From NCBI GenBank assembly GCA_039707655.1, contig CM077673.1:754001-818000 (forward strand): 64,000 nucleotides of DNA. The letters are read 5' to 3'. This document shows, piece by piece, positions 1 through 10,829 of the stretch (the first letter of the stretch is position 1; every line of letters begins with the position of its first letter). The position numbers were made by a program, and so were the translations under genes. This DNA is from Elymus sibiricus. Its lineage: Eukaryota; Streptophyta; Magnoliopsida; Poales; Poaceae. Under the pieces are notes generated by a model, which did not search any database, was not told the origin of the DNA, and saw nothing but the letters and a program-made list of their open reading frames with translations.

Positions 1-1234
1 GCGGTGAGGCAAAAAGCGTCACGGGAAAATGAAGTTCTTTCAAGGACTGCCATAGAATGGACCAGTGTTCACTAAAACGGTCATAACTTTGTCATTCGGT
101 GTCCGTTTCGGACCCACAATTACTCAAAATGCTCACGGCGAGCATGCGAATCCAGAAAATACTCCCTGCTTGCGCTAGGATGCCCGGAGTACCCTCAAAT
201 TGGGCCTTAAGCAGGACTTTTTGCGCCTGAAAGTCAAACAACATCATTCGCCGCTGTTTTTCGGACAAGTTTCTCAACCCATTGGCAATTCCTTTGAAGG
301 AAATTCGAGAGATTACATTGATTATAGACATTAGTCCCCCTGGTAGGGCCAAACATAGCTTTCTGCTGATGCTCTATGATCCGGGCAATCCCATTTGGCC
401 GTAAATTCAAGAAAATCCAGCGGCTATGTGCCTTATTCTCCTTGTTTTCCCCCTGTGACATGCTGTAACTTATGAGTGTGACAGCCAAGAACGAAAGGGC
501 ATTCCTGGCATCGGTCAATATATATGCGGGAACAATATCTCCACTATCGAGGACACAAAATTTCGGGGCGGTGAGGCAAAAAGCGTCACGGGAAAATGAA
601 GTTCTTTCAAGGACTGCCATAAAATGGACCGGTGTTCACTAAAACGGTCATAACTTTTTCATTCGGTGTCCGTTTTGGAGCCACAAGTACTTAAAATGCT
701 CGTGGCAAGTGTGCGAATCCAGAAAATACCCCCGCTTGCACCAGGATGCCCGGAGTACCCTCAAATTTGGCCCTAAGCAGGACTTTTTGGGCCTGAAAGT
801 CAAAGAACATCATTCGCCGCTATTTTTCGGACAAGTTTCTCAACCCATTGGCAATTCCTTTTGAAGGAAATTCGAGAGATTACATTCATTATAGACATTA
901 GTCCCCCTGGTAGGGCCAAACATAGCTTTCTACAGATGCTCTATGATCCGCGCAATCCCATTTGGCCGTAAATTCAAGAAAATCCAGCGGCTATATGCCT
1001 TATTCTCCTCGTTTTTGCCGTGTGACATGCTGTAACTTATGTGTGTCACAGCCAAGAACGAAAGGGCATTCCTGGCATCGGTCAATATATATGTGGAAAA
1101 AATATCTCCACTATCGAGGATACAAAATTTCAGGGCGGTGAGGCAAAAAGCGTCACGGGAAAATGAAGTTCTTTCAAGGATTGCCATAAAATGGACCGGT
1201 GTTCACTAAAACGGTCATAACTTTGTCATTCGGT

Positions 1235-1247
1235 GTCCGTTTCGGAC
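1235..1247. repeat. Dyad GTCCG-TTT-CGGAC
   Basis: A perfect 5-bp inverted repeat with a 3-nt loop lies about 50 bp into the monomer. It recurs in most monomers at the same place. Variants include GTCCGTTTCCGAC in many B monomers, which breaks one pair, and GTCCATTTCGGAC in some monomers between 55.6 and 63.1 kb. It can form a small hairpin or cruciform; no function is shown. Confidence 0.8.
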
Positions 1248-1265
1248 CGAGAAGTACTCAAAATA

Positions 1266-1276
1266 CTCGCGGCGAG
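1266..1276. repeat. Dyad CTCGC-G-GCGAG, class A only
   Basis: A perfect 5-bp inverted repeat around a single central G occurs in typical class A monomers. Class B has CTCACGGCGAG and class C usually has CTCATGGCAAG or CTCGTGGCAAG, so the symmetry is lost or weakened there. It is thus a class-linked structural difference. Confidence 0.75.
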
Positions 1277-1421
1277 CATGTGAATCCAGAAAATACTCCT
1301 CGCTTGCGCCAGGATGCCTGGAGTACCCTCAAATTCAGCCTTAAGCAGGACTTTTTGGGCCTGAAAGTCAAAGAACATCATTCGCCGCTGTTTTCGGACA
1401 AGTTTCTGAACCCATTGGCCC

Positions 1422-1436
1422 TTCCTTTTGAAGGAA
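1422..1436. repeat. Dyad TTCCTT-TTG-AAGGAA
   Basis: A perfect 6-bp inverted repeat with a 3-nt loop is the best conserved dyad of the monomer. One B subtype has TTCCTTTGAAGGAA, which keeps both arms and shortens the loop. Exceptions that break an arm include TTCGTTTTGTAGGAA in C monomers at about 55.8, 57.5, 60.4 and 63.2 kb, and TTCCTTTTGATGGAA at about 57.0, 59.8 and 62.6 kb. Confidence 0.8.
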
Positions 1437-1470
1437 ATTCAAGAGATTACGTTGATTATAGACATTAGCC

Positions 1471-1483
1471 CCCCTGGTAGGGG
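1471..1483. repeat. Dyad CCCCT-GGT-AGGGG
   Basis: A perfect 5-bp inverted repeat with a 3-nt loop lies about 285 bp into class A monomers. In classes B and C the right arm is AGGGCC, leaving a 4-bp CCCT/AGGG stem. Some A monomers at about 53.0, 58.1, 58.7, 61.0 and 61.5 kb read CCCCTAGTAGGGG, which lengthens the stem to 6 bp with a single-base centre. Confidence 0.75.
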
Positions 1484-1754
1484 CAAACGTAGCTTTCTAC
1501 AGATTCTCTATGATCCGAGCAATCCCATTTGGCCGTAAATTCAAGAAAATCCAGCGGCTATATGCCTTATTCTCCTTGTTTTCGCCGTGTGACATGCTGT
1601 AACTTATGAGTGTGACAGCCAAGAACGAACGGGCATTCCTGGCATCGGTCAATATATATGTGGAAACAATATCTCCACTACCGAGGACACAAAATTTCGG
1701 GGCGGTGAGGCAAAAAGCGTCACGGGAAAATGAAGTTCTTTCAAGGACTGCCAT

Positions 1755-2321
1755 AGAATGGACCAGTGTTCACTAAAACGGTCATAACTTTGTCATTCGG
1801 TGTCCGTTTCGGACCCACAATTACTCAAAATGCTCACGGCGAGCATGCGAATCCAGAAAATACTCCCTGCTTGCGCTAGGATGCCCGGAGTACCCTCAAA
1901 TTGGGCCTTAAGCAGGACTTTTTGCGCCTGAAAGTCAAACAACATCATTCGCCGCTGTTTTTCGGACAAGTTTCTCAACCCATTGGCAATTCCTTTGAAG
2001 GAAATTCGAGAGATTACATTGATTATAGACATTAGTCCCCCTGGTAGGGCCAAACATAGCTTTCTGCTGATGCTCTATGATCCGGGCAATCCCATTTGGC
2101 CGTAAATTCAAGAAAATCCAGCGGCTATGTGCCTTATTCTCCTTGTTTTCGCCGTGTGACATGCTGTAACTTATGAGTGTGACAGCCAAGAACGAAAGGG
2201 CATTCCTGGCATCGGTCAATATATATGCGGGAACAATATCTCCACTATCGAGGACACAAAATTTCGGGGCGGTGAGGCAAAAAGCGTCACGGGAAAATGA
2301 AGTTCTTTCAAGGACTGCCAT
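1755..2321 (+). repeat. Reference class B monomer
   Basis: Class B is recognised by linked variants along the unit. Near the 5' end it has GACCCACAA, a TACTCAAAATGCTCAC block and GAGCATGCGAATC. In the middle it has TTTTTGCGCCTGAAAG followed by CAAACAACATC. Further on it has CTGTTTTTCGG, TCTCAACCCATTGGCAATTC, the CTGCTGATGCTC block, ATCCGGGCAATC and GGGAACAATATC. This copy has TTCCTTTGAAGGAA, one T shorter than most, which makes it 567 rather than 568 bp. Class B is normally followed by class C. Confidence 0.9.
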
Positions 2322-2888
2322 AAAATGGACCGGTGTTCACTAAAACGGTCATAACTTTTTCATTCGGTGTCCGTTTTGGAGCCACAAGTACTTAAAATGC
2401 TCGTGGCAAGTGTGCGAATCCAGAAAATACCCCCGCTTGCACCAGGATGCCCGGAGTACCCTCAAATTTGGCCCTAAGGAGGACTTTTTGGGCCTGAAAG
2501 TCAAAGAACATCATTCGCCGCTATTTTTCGGACAAGTTTCTCAACCCATTGGCAATTCCTTTTGAAGGAAATTCGAGAGATTACATTGATTATAGACATT
2601 AGTCCCCCTGGTAGGGCCAAACATAGCTTTCTACAGATGCTCTATGATCCGCGCAATCCCATTTGGCCGTAAATTCAAGAAAATCCAGCGGCTATATGCC
2701 TTATTCTCCTCGTTTTTGCCGTGTGACATGCTGTAACTTATGTGTGTCACAGCCAAGAACGAAAGGGCATTCCTGGCATCGGTCAATATATATGTGGAAA
2801 AAATATGTCCACTATCGAGGACACAAAATTTCGGGGCGGTGAGGCAAAAAGCGTCACGGGAAAATGAAGTTCTTTCAAGGATTGCCAT
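2322..2888 (+). repeat. Reference class C monomer
   Basis: Class C is marked by TACTTAAAATGCTC, GGCAAG in place of GGCGAG, ATACCCCCGCTTGCACCAGG, and GCCTGAAAGTCAAAGAAC. The 3' half has TCTACAGATGCTC, ATCCGCGCAATC, TATGTGTGTCACAGCC and GGAAAAAATAT, and it ends AAGGATTGCCAT instead of AAGGACTGCCAT. This copy carries GGAGCCACAAG and a TATTTTTCGG variant shared with the units ending at 1187 and 30069, a sign of common descent. Class C is normally followed by class A or an A/B fusion. Confidence 0.9.
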
Positions 2889-5800
2889 AAAATGGACCGG
2901 TGTTCACTAAAATGGTCATAACTTTGTCATTCGATGTCCGTTTCGGACCGAGAAGTACTCAAAATACTCGCGGCGAGCATGTGAATCCAGAAAATACTCC
3001 CCGCTTGCGTCAGGATGCCTGGAGTACCCTCAAATTCAGCCTTAAGCAGGACTTTTTGGGCCTGAAAGTCAAAGAACATCATTCGTCGCTGTTTTCGGAC
3101 AAGTTTCTGAACCCATTGGCCCTTCCTTTTGAAGGAAATTCAAGAGATTACGTTGATTATAGACATTAGCCCCCCTGGTAGGGGCAAATGTAGCTTTCTA
3201 CAGATTCTCTATGATCCGAGCAATCCCATTTGGCCGTAAATTCAAGAAAATCCAGCGGCTATATGCCTTATTCTCCTTGTTTTCGCCGTGTGACATGTTG
3301 TAACTTATGAGTGTGACAGCCAAGAACGAAAGGGCATTCCTGGCATCGGTCAATATATATGTGGAAACAATATCTCCACTACCGAGGACACAAAATTTCG
3401 GGGCGGTGAGGGAAAAAGCGTCACGGGAAAATGAAGTTCTTTCAAGGACTGCCATAAAATGGACCGGCGTTCACTAAAACGGTCATAACTTTGTCATTCG
3501 GTGTCCGTTTCCGACCCACAAGTACTCAAAGTGCTTACGGCGAGCATGCGAATCCAGAAAATACTCCCTTCTTGCGCTAGGATGCCCGGAGTACCCTCAA
3601 ATTTGGCCTTAAGCAGGACTTTTTGCGCCTGAAAGTCAAACAACATCATTCGCCGCTGTTTTTCGGACAAGTTTCTCAACCCATTGGCAATTCCTTTTGA
3701 AGGAAATTCGAGAGATTACATTGATTATAGACATTAGTCCCCCTGGTAGGGCCAAACATAGCTTTCTGCTGATGCTCTATGATCCGGGCAATCCCATTTG
3801 GCCGTAAATTTAAGAAAATCCAGCGGCTATATGCCTTATTCTCCTTGTTTTCGCCGTGTGACATGCTGTAACTTATGAGTGTGACAGCCAAGAACGAAAG
3901 GGCATTCCTGGCATCGGTCAATATATATGTGGGAACAATATCTCCACTATCGAGGAATCAAAATTTCGGGGCGGTGAGGCAAAAAGCGTCACGGGAAAAT
4001 GAAGTTCTTTCAAGGACTGCCATAAAATGGACCGGTGTTCACTAAAACGGTCATAACTTTGTCATTCGGTGTCCGTTTCGGACCCACAAGTACTTAAAAT
4101 GCTCATGGCAAGCGTGCGAATCCAGAAAATACCCCCGCTTGCACCAGGATGCCCGAAGTACACTCAAATTTGGCCTTAAGCAGGACTTTTTGGGCCTGAA
4201 AGTCAAAGAACATCATTCGCCGCTGTTTTTCGGACAAGTTTCTCAACCCATTGGCAATTCCTTTTGAAGGAAATTCGAGAGATTACATTCATTATAGACA
4301 TTAGTCCCCCTGGTAGGGCCAAACATAGCTTTCTACAGATGCTCTATGATCCGCGCAATCCCATTTGGCCGTAAATTCAAGAAAATCTAGCAGCTATATG
4401 CCTTATTCTCCTCGTTTTCGCCGTGTGACATGCTGTAACTTATGTGTGTCACAGCCAAGAACGAAAGGGCATTCCTGGCATCGGTCAATATATATGTGGA
4501 AAAAATATGTCCACTATCGAGGACACAAAATTTCGGGGCGGTGAGGCAAAAAGCGTCACGGGAAAATGAAGTTCTTTCAAGGATTGCCATAAAATGGACC
4601 GGTGTTCACTAAAACGGTCATAACTTTGTCATTCGATGTCCGTTTCGGACCGAGAAGTACTCAAAATACTCGCGGCGAACATGTGAATCCAGAAAATACT
4701 CCCCGCTTGCGTCAGGATGCCTGGAGTACCCTCAAATTCAGCCTTAAGCAGGACTTTTTGGGCCTGAAAGTCAAAGAACATCATTCGTCGCTGTTTTCGG
4801 ACAAGTTTCTGAACCCATTGGCCCTTCCTTTTGAAGGAAATTCAAGAGATTACGTTGATTATAGACATTAGCCCCCCTGGTAGGGGCAAATGTAGCTTTC
4901 TACAGATTCTCTATGATCCGAGCAATCCCATTTGGCCGTAAATTCAAGAAAATCCAGCGGCTATATGCCTTATTCTCCTTGTTTTCGCCGTGTGACATGC
5001 TGTAACTTATGAGTGTGACAGCCAAGAACGAAAGGGCATTCCTGGCATCGGTCAATATATATGTGGAAACAATATCTCCACTACCGAGGACACAAAATTT
5101 CGGGGCGGTGAGGCAAAAAGCGTCACGGGAAAATGAAGTTCTTTCAAGGACTGCCATAAAATGGACCGGTGTTCACTAAAACGGTCATAACTTTGTCATT
5201 CGGTGTCCGTTTCCGACCCACAAGTACTCAAAGTGCTCACGGCGAGCATGCGAATCCAGAAAATACTCCCTGCTTGCGCTAGGATGCCCGGAGTACCCTC
5301 AAATTTGGCCTTAAGCAGGACTTTTTGCGCCTGAAAGTCAAACAACATCATTCGCCGCTGTTTTTCGGACAAGTTTCTCAACCCATTGGCAATTCCTTTT
5401 GAAGGAAATTCGAGAGATTACATTGATTATAGACATTAGTCCCCCTGGTAGGGCCAAACATAGCTTTCTGCTGATGCTCTATGATCCGGGCAATCCCATT
5501 TGGCCGTAAATTTAAGAAAATCCAGCGGCTATATGCCTTATTCTCCTTGTTTTCGCCGTGTGACATGCTGTACCTTATGAGTGTGACAGCCAAGAACGAA
5601 AGGGCATTCCTGGCATCGGTCAATATATATGTGGGAACAATATCTCCACTATCGAGGACACAAAATTTCGGGGCGGTGAGGCAAAAAGCGTCACGGGAAA
5701 ATGAAGTTCTTTCAAGGACTGCCATAAAATGGACCGGTGTTCACTAAAACGGTCATAACTTTGTCATTCCGTGTCCGTTTCGGACCCACAAGTACTTAAA

Positions 5801-6292
5801 ATGCTCATGGCAAGCGTGCGAATCCAGAAAATACCCCCGCTTGCACCAGGATGCCCGAAGTACCCTCAAATTTGGCCTTAAGCAGGACTTTTTGGGCCTG
5901 AAAGTCAAAGAACACCATTCGCCGCTGTTTTTCGGACAAGTTTCTCAACCCATTGGCAATTCCTTTTGAAGGAAATTCGAGAGATTACATTCATTATAGA
6001 CATTAGTCCCCCTGGTAGGGCCAAACATAGCTTTCTACAGATGCTCTATGATCCGCGCAATCCCATTTGGCCGTAAATTCAAGAAAATCCAGCGGCTATA
6101 TGCCTTATTCTCCTCGTTTTCGCCGTGTGACATGCTGTAACTTATGTGTGTCACAGCCAAGAACGAAAGGGCATTCCTGGCATCGGTCAATATATATGTG
6201 GAAAAAATATCTCCACTATCGAGGACACAAAATTTCGTGGCAGTGAGGCAAAAAGCGTCACGGGAAAATGAAGTTCTTTCAAGGATTGCCAT

Positions 6293-6859
6293 AAAATGGA
6301 CCGGTGTTTACTAAAACGGTCATAACCTTGTCATTCGGTGTCCGTTTCGGACCGAGAAGTACTCAAAATACTCGCGGCAAGCATGTGAATCCAGAAAATA
6401 CTCCCCGCTTGCACCAGGATGCCTGGAGTACCCTCAAATTCAGCCTTAAGCAGGACTTTTTGGGCCTAAAAGTCAAAGAACATCATTCGCCGCTGTTTTC
6501 GGACAAGTTTCTGAACCCATTGGCCCTTCCTTTTGAAGGAAATTCAAGAGATTACATTGATTATAGACATTAGCGCCCCTGGTAGGGGCAAACTTAGCTT
6601 TCTACAGATTCTCTATGATCCGAGCAATCCAATTTGGCCGTAAATTTAAGAAAATCCAGCGGCTATATGCTTTATTCTCCTTGTTTTCGCCGTGTGACAT
6701 GCTGTAACTTATGAGTGTGACAGCCAAGAACGGAAGGGCATTCCTGGCATCGGTCAATATATATGTGGGAACAATATCTCCACTATCGAGGACACAAAAT
6801 TTCGGGGCGGTGAGGCAAAAAGCGTCACGGGAAAATGAAGTTCTTTCAAGGACTGCCAT
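6293..6859 (+). repeat. Reference A/B fusion monomer
   Basis: The 5' part carries the class A markers (GGACCGAGAAG, CTCGCGGC, CTGTTTTCGG, TTCTGAACC, GCGCCCCTGGTAGGGGC, ATCCGAGCAATC). The 3' part carries class B markers (GTGGGAACAATATC and ACTATCGAGG rather than GGAAACAAT and ACTACCGAGG). It is therefore an in-register recombinant of A and B with length close to 567 bp. It is followed by class C, as a B monomer would be. Copies of this fusion end at 6859, 7993, 20452, 21586, 24421, 30636, 31770, 34606, 37442 and 41411. Confidence 0.85.
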
Positions 6860-9127
6860 AAAATGGACCGGTGTTCACTAAAACGGTCATAACTTTGTCA
6901 TTCGGTGTCCGTTTCGGACCCACAAGTACTTAAAATGCTCATGGCAAGTGTGCGAATCCAGAAAATACCCCCGCTTGCACCAGGATGCCCGAAGTACCCT
7001 CAAATTTGGCCTTAAGCAGGACTTTTTGGGCCTGAAAGTCAAAGAACATCAGTCGCCGCTGTTTTTCGGACAAGTTTCTCAACCCATTGGCAATTCCTTT
7101 GGAAGGAAATTCGAGAGATTACATTCATTATAGACATTAGTCCCCCTGGTAGGGCCAAACATAGCTTTCTACTGATGCTCTATGATCCGCGCAATCCCAT
7201 TTGGCCGTAAATTCAAGAAAATCCAGCGGCTATATGCCTTATTCTCCTCGTTTTCGCCGTGTGACATGCTGTAACTTATGTGTGTCACAGCAAAGAACGA
7301 AAGGGCATTCCTGGCATCGGTCAATATATATGTGGAAAAAATATCTCCACTATCGAGGACACAAAATTTCGGGGCAGTGAGGCAAAAAGCGTCACGGGAA
7401 AATGAAGTTCTTTCAAGGATTGCCATAAAATGGACCGGTGTTCACTAAAACGGTCATAACTTTGTCATTCGGTGTCCGTTTCGGACCGAGAAGTACTCAA
7501 AATACTCGCGGCGAGCATGTGAATCCAGAAAATACTGCCGGCTTGCACCAGGATGCCTTGAGTACCCTCAAATTCAGCCTTAAGCAGGACTTTTTGGGCC
7601 TAAAAGTCAAAGAACATCATTCGCCGCTGTTTTCGGACAAGTTTCTGAACCCATTGGCCCTTCCTTTTGAAGGAAATTCAAGAGATTACGTTGATTATAG
7701 ACATTAGCGCCCCTGGTAGGGGCAAACTTAGCTTTCTACAGATTCTCTATGATCCGAGCAATCCAATTTGGCCGTAAATTTAAGAAAATCCAGCGGCTAT
7801 ATGCTTTATTCTCCTTGTTTTCGCTGTGTGACATGCTGTAACTTATGAGTGTGACAGCCAAGAACGGAAGGGCATTCCTGGCATCGGTCAATATATATGT
7901 GGGAACAATATCTCCACTATCGAGGACACAAAATTTCGGGGCGGTGAGGCAAAAAGCGTCACGGGAAAATGAAGTTCTTTCAAGGACTGCCATAAAATGG
8001 ACCGGTGTTCACTAAAACGGTCATAACTTTGTCATTCGGTGTCCGTTTCGGACCCACAAGTACTTAAAATGCTCATGGCAAGTGTGCGAATCCAGAAAAT
8101 ACCCCCGCTTGCACCAGGATGCCCGAAGTACCCTCAAATTTGGCCTTAAGCAGGACTTTTTGGGCCTGAAAGTCAAAGAACATCATTCGCCGCTGTTTTT
8201 CGGACAAGTTTCTCAATCCATTGGCAATTCCTTTTGAAGGAAATTCGAGAGATTACATTCATTATAGACATTAGTCCCCCTGGTAGGGCCAAACATAGCT
8301 TTCTACAGATGCTCTATGATCCGCGCAATCCCATTTGGCCGTAAATTCAAGAAAATCCAGCGGCTATATGCCTTATTCTCCTCGTTTTCGCCGTGTGACA
8401 TGCTGTAACTTATGTGTGTCACAGCCAAGAACGAAAGGGCATTCCTGGCATCGGTCAATATATATGTGGAAAAAATATCTCCACTATCGAGGACACAAAA
8501 TTTCGGGGCAGTGAGGCAAAAAGCGTCACAGGAAAATGAAGTTCTTTCAAGGATTGCCATAAAATGGACCGGTGTTCACTAAAACGGTCATAACTTTGTC
8601 ATTCGGTGTCCGTTTCGAACCGAGAAGTACTCAAAATACTCGCGGCGAGCATGTGAATCCAGAAAATACTCCCCGCTTGCGCCAGGATGCCTGGAGTACC
8701 CTCAAATTCAGCCTTAAGCAGGACTTTTTGGGCCTAAAAGTCAAAGAACATCATTCGCCGCTGTTTTCGGACAAGTTTCTGAACCCATTGGCCCTTCCTT
8801 TTGAAGGAAATTCAAGAGATTACGTTGATTATAGACATTAGCGCCCCTGGTAGGGGCAAACTTAGCTTTCTACAGATTCTCTATGATCCGAGCAATCCCA
8901 TTTGGCCGTAAATTCAAGAAAATCCAGCGGCTATATGCCTTATTCTCCTCGTTTTCGCCGTGTGACATGCTGTAAATTATGTGTGTCACAGCCAAGAACG
9001 AAAGGGCATTCCTGGCATAGGTCAATATATATGTGGAAAAAATATCTCCACTATCGAGGACACAAAATTTCGGGGCAGTGAGGCAAAAAGCGTCACGGGA
9101 AAATGAAGTTCTTTCAAGGATTGCCAT
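6293..9127 (+). repeat. A/B-C dimer repeats ending in an A/C hybrid
   Basis: Units are A/B 6293-6859, C 6860-7426, A/B 7427-7993, C 7994-8560, A/C 8561-9127. The two dimers are offset by 1134 bp and share private variants such as ATTGATCGAGC-like neighbours, ATGCTTTATTCTCC, AACGGAAGGGC and GCGCCCCTGG. The last unit joins a class A 5' half to a class C 3' half and restores the phase so that a full A monomer follows at 9128. Confidence 0.88.
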
Positions 9128-10829
9128 AAAATGGACCGGTGTTCACTAAAACGGTCATAACTTTGTCATTCGGTGTCCGTTTCGGACCGAGAAGTACTCA
9201 AAATACTCGCGGCGAGCATGTGAATCCAGAAAATACTCCCCGCTTGCGCCAGGATGCCTGGAGTACCCTTAAATTCAGCCTTAAGCAGGACTTTTTGGGC
9301 CTAAAAGTCAAAGAACATCATTCGCCGCTGTTTTCGGACAAGTTTCTGAACCCATTGGCCCTTCCTTTTGAAGGAAATTCAAGAGATTACGTTGATTATA
9401 GACATTAGCCCCCCTGGTAGGGGCAAATGTAGCTTTCTACAGATTCTCTATGATCCGAGCAATCCCATTTGGCCGTAAATTCAAGAAAATCCAGCGGCTA
9501 TATGCCTTATTCTCCTTGTTTTTGCCGTGTGACATGCTGTAACTTATGAGTGTGACAGCCAAGAACGAAAGGGCATTCCTAGCATCGGTCAATATATATG
9601 TGGAAACAATATCTCCACTACCGAGGACACAAAATTTCGGGGCGGTGAGGCAAAAAGCGTCACGGGAAAATGAAGTTCTTTCAAGGACTGCCATAAAATG
9701 GACCGGTGTTCACTAAAACGGTCATAACTTTGTCATTCGGTGTCCGTTTCCGACCCACAAGTACTCAAAATACTCACGGCGAGCATGCGAATCCAGAAAA
9801 TACTCCCTGCTTGCGCTAGGATGCCCGGAGTACCCTCAAATTTGGCCTTAAGCAGGACTTTTTGCGCCTGAAAGTCAAACAACATCATTCGCCGCTGTTT
9901 TTCGGACAAGTTTCTCAACCCATTGGCAATTCCTTTTGAAGGAAATTCGAGAGATTACATTGATTATAGACATTAGTCCCCCTGGTAGGGCCAAACATAG
10001 CTTTCTGCTGATGCTCTATGATCCGGGCAATCCCATTTGGCCGTAAATTTAAGAAAATCCAGTGGCTATATGCCTTATTCTCCTTGTTTTCGCCGTGTGA
10101 CATGCTGTAACTTATGAGTGTGACAGCCAAGAACGAAAGGGCATTCCTGGCATCGGTCAATATATATGTGGGAACAATATCTCCACTATCGAGGACACAA
10201 AATTTCGGGGCGGTGAGGCAAAAAGCGTCACGGGAAAATGAAGTTCTTTCAAGGACTGCCATAAAATGGACCGGTGTTCACTAAAACGGTCATAACTTTG
10301 TCATTCAGTGTCCGTTTCGGACCCACAGGTACTTAAAATGCTCATGGCAAGCGTGCGAATCCAGAAAATACCCCCGCTTGCACCAGGATGCCCGAAGTAC
10401 CCTCAAATTTGGCCTTAAGCATGAGTTTTTGGGCCTGAAAATCAAAGAACATCATTCGAGGCTGTTTTTCGGACAAGTTTCTCAACCCATTGGCAATTCC
10501 TTTTGAAGGAAATTCGAGAGATTACATTGATTATAGACATTAGTCTCCCTGGTACGGCCAAACATAGCTTTCTACAGATGCTCTATGATCCGCGCAATCC
10601 CATTTGGCCGTAAATTTAAGAAAATCCAGCGGCTATATGCCTTATTCTCCTTGTTTTCGCCGTGTCACATGTTGTAACTTATGTGTGTCACAGCCAAGAA
10701 CGAAAAGGCATTCCTGGCATCGGTAAATATATATGTGGAAAAAATATCTCCACTATCGAGGACACAAAATTTCGGGGCGGTGAGGCAAAAAGCGTCATGG
10801 GAAAATGAAGTTCTTTCAAGGACTGCCAT
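9128..10829 (+). repeat. A-B-C segment leading into divergent block
   Basis: Units are A 9128-9694, B 9695-10262 and a divergent C 10263-10829. The C unit has a run of private changes: CACAGGTACTT, CATGAGTTTTTGGG, TTCGAGGCTG, GTCTCCCTGGTACGG, GTAAATATATATG and GCGTCATGGG. GTAAATATATATG and GCGTCATGGG are shared with the C units ending at 26669, 28369 and 43679, and (apart from one base) 39710. This C subtype thus precedes a CGGACCGACAAG-type A monomer each time. Confidence 0.85.

Larger units (their letters stand above)
1188..1754 (+). repeat. Reference class A monomer
   Basis: Class A is marked by GGACCGAGAAGTACTC, ATACTCGCGGCGAGCATGTG, ACTCCCCGCTTGCGCCAGG, CAAATTCAGCCTTAAG, CTGTTTTCGGACAAG (one T fewer than B and C), TTCTGAACCCATTGGCCC, ATTCAAGAGATTACG and GCCCCCCTGGTAGGGGC. 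The 3' half has ACAGATTCTC, ATCCGAGCAATC, GAGTGTGACAGCC, GGAAACAATATC and ACTACCGAGG. A full-length A monomer (A at both ends) is normally followed by class B. This copy has AACGAACGGGC, a subtype marker also found near 15.8, 27.1 and 28.8 kb. Confidence 0.9.
1..6292 (+). repeat. B-C-A trimer higher-order repeats
   Basis: After a 53-bp partial monomer the units are B 54-620, C 621-1187, A 1188-1754, B 1755-2321, C 2322-2888, A 2889-3455, B 3456-4023, C 4024-4590, A 4591-5157, B 5158-5725, C 5726-6292. The first six units form two trimers exactly 1701 bp apart that are almost identical by eye; one visible difference is TTTTCCCCCTG near 447 against TTTTCGCCGTG near 2147. The next trimers are offset by 1702 bp and belong to a slightly different subtype, with TTTCCGACCCACAAG in B. 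Confidence 0.9.

Noticed and set aside
234..620. Minus-strand frames of 85 to 128 codons recurring through the array, such as 234-620, 1935-2321 and 16113-16499.
   Set aside because: They recur in nearly all monomers at the same place, change length with any indel, overlap frames on the other strand and have no recognisable domain, so they follow from the satellite sequence.
1084..1095. TATA-like AATATATATGTGG stretch as a promoter.
   Set aside because: It is part of every monomer, with no associated initiator, gene or terminator. AT-rich stretches are normal in satellites.
1128..1175. Possible CENP-B box in the TTTCGGGGCGGTGAGG to GTCACGGGAAAA region.
   Set aside because: The spacing and core bases of the box (TTCG, A, CGGG in fixed positions) do not match on either strand.
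1199..1468. Plus-strand 89-codon frame present in most class A monomers.
   Set aside because: It starts at a GTG, which eukaryotes rarely use, lies opposite other frames, and disappears in class B and C monomers owing to ordinary substitutions and the T-run length. No coding evidence.
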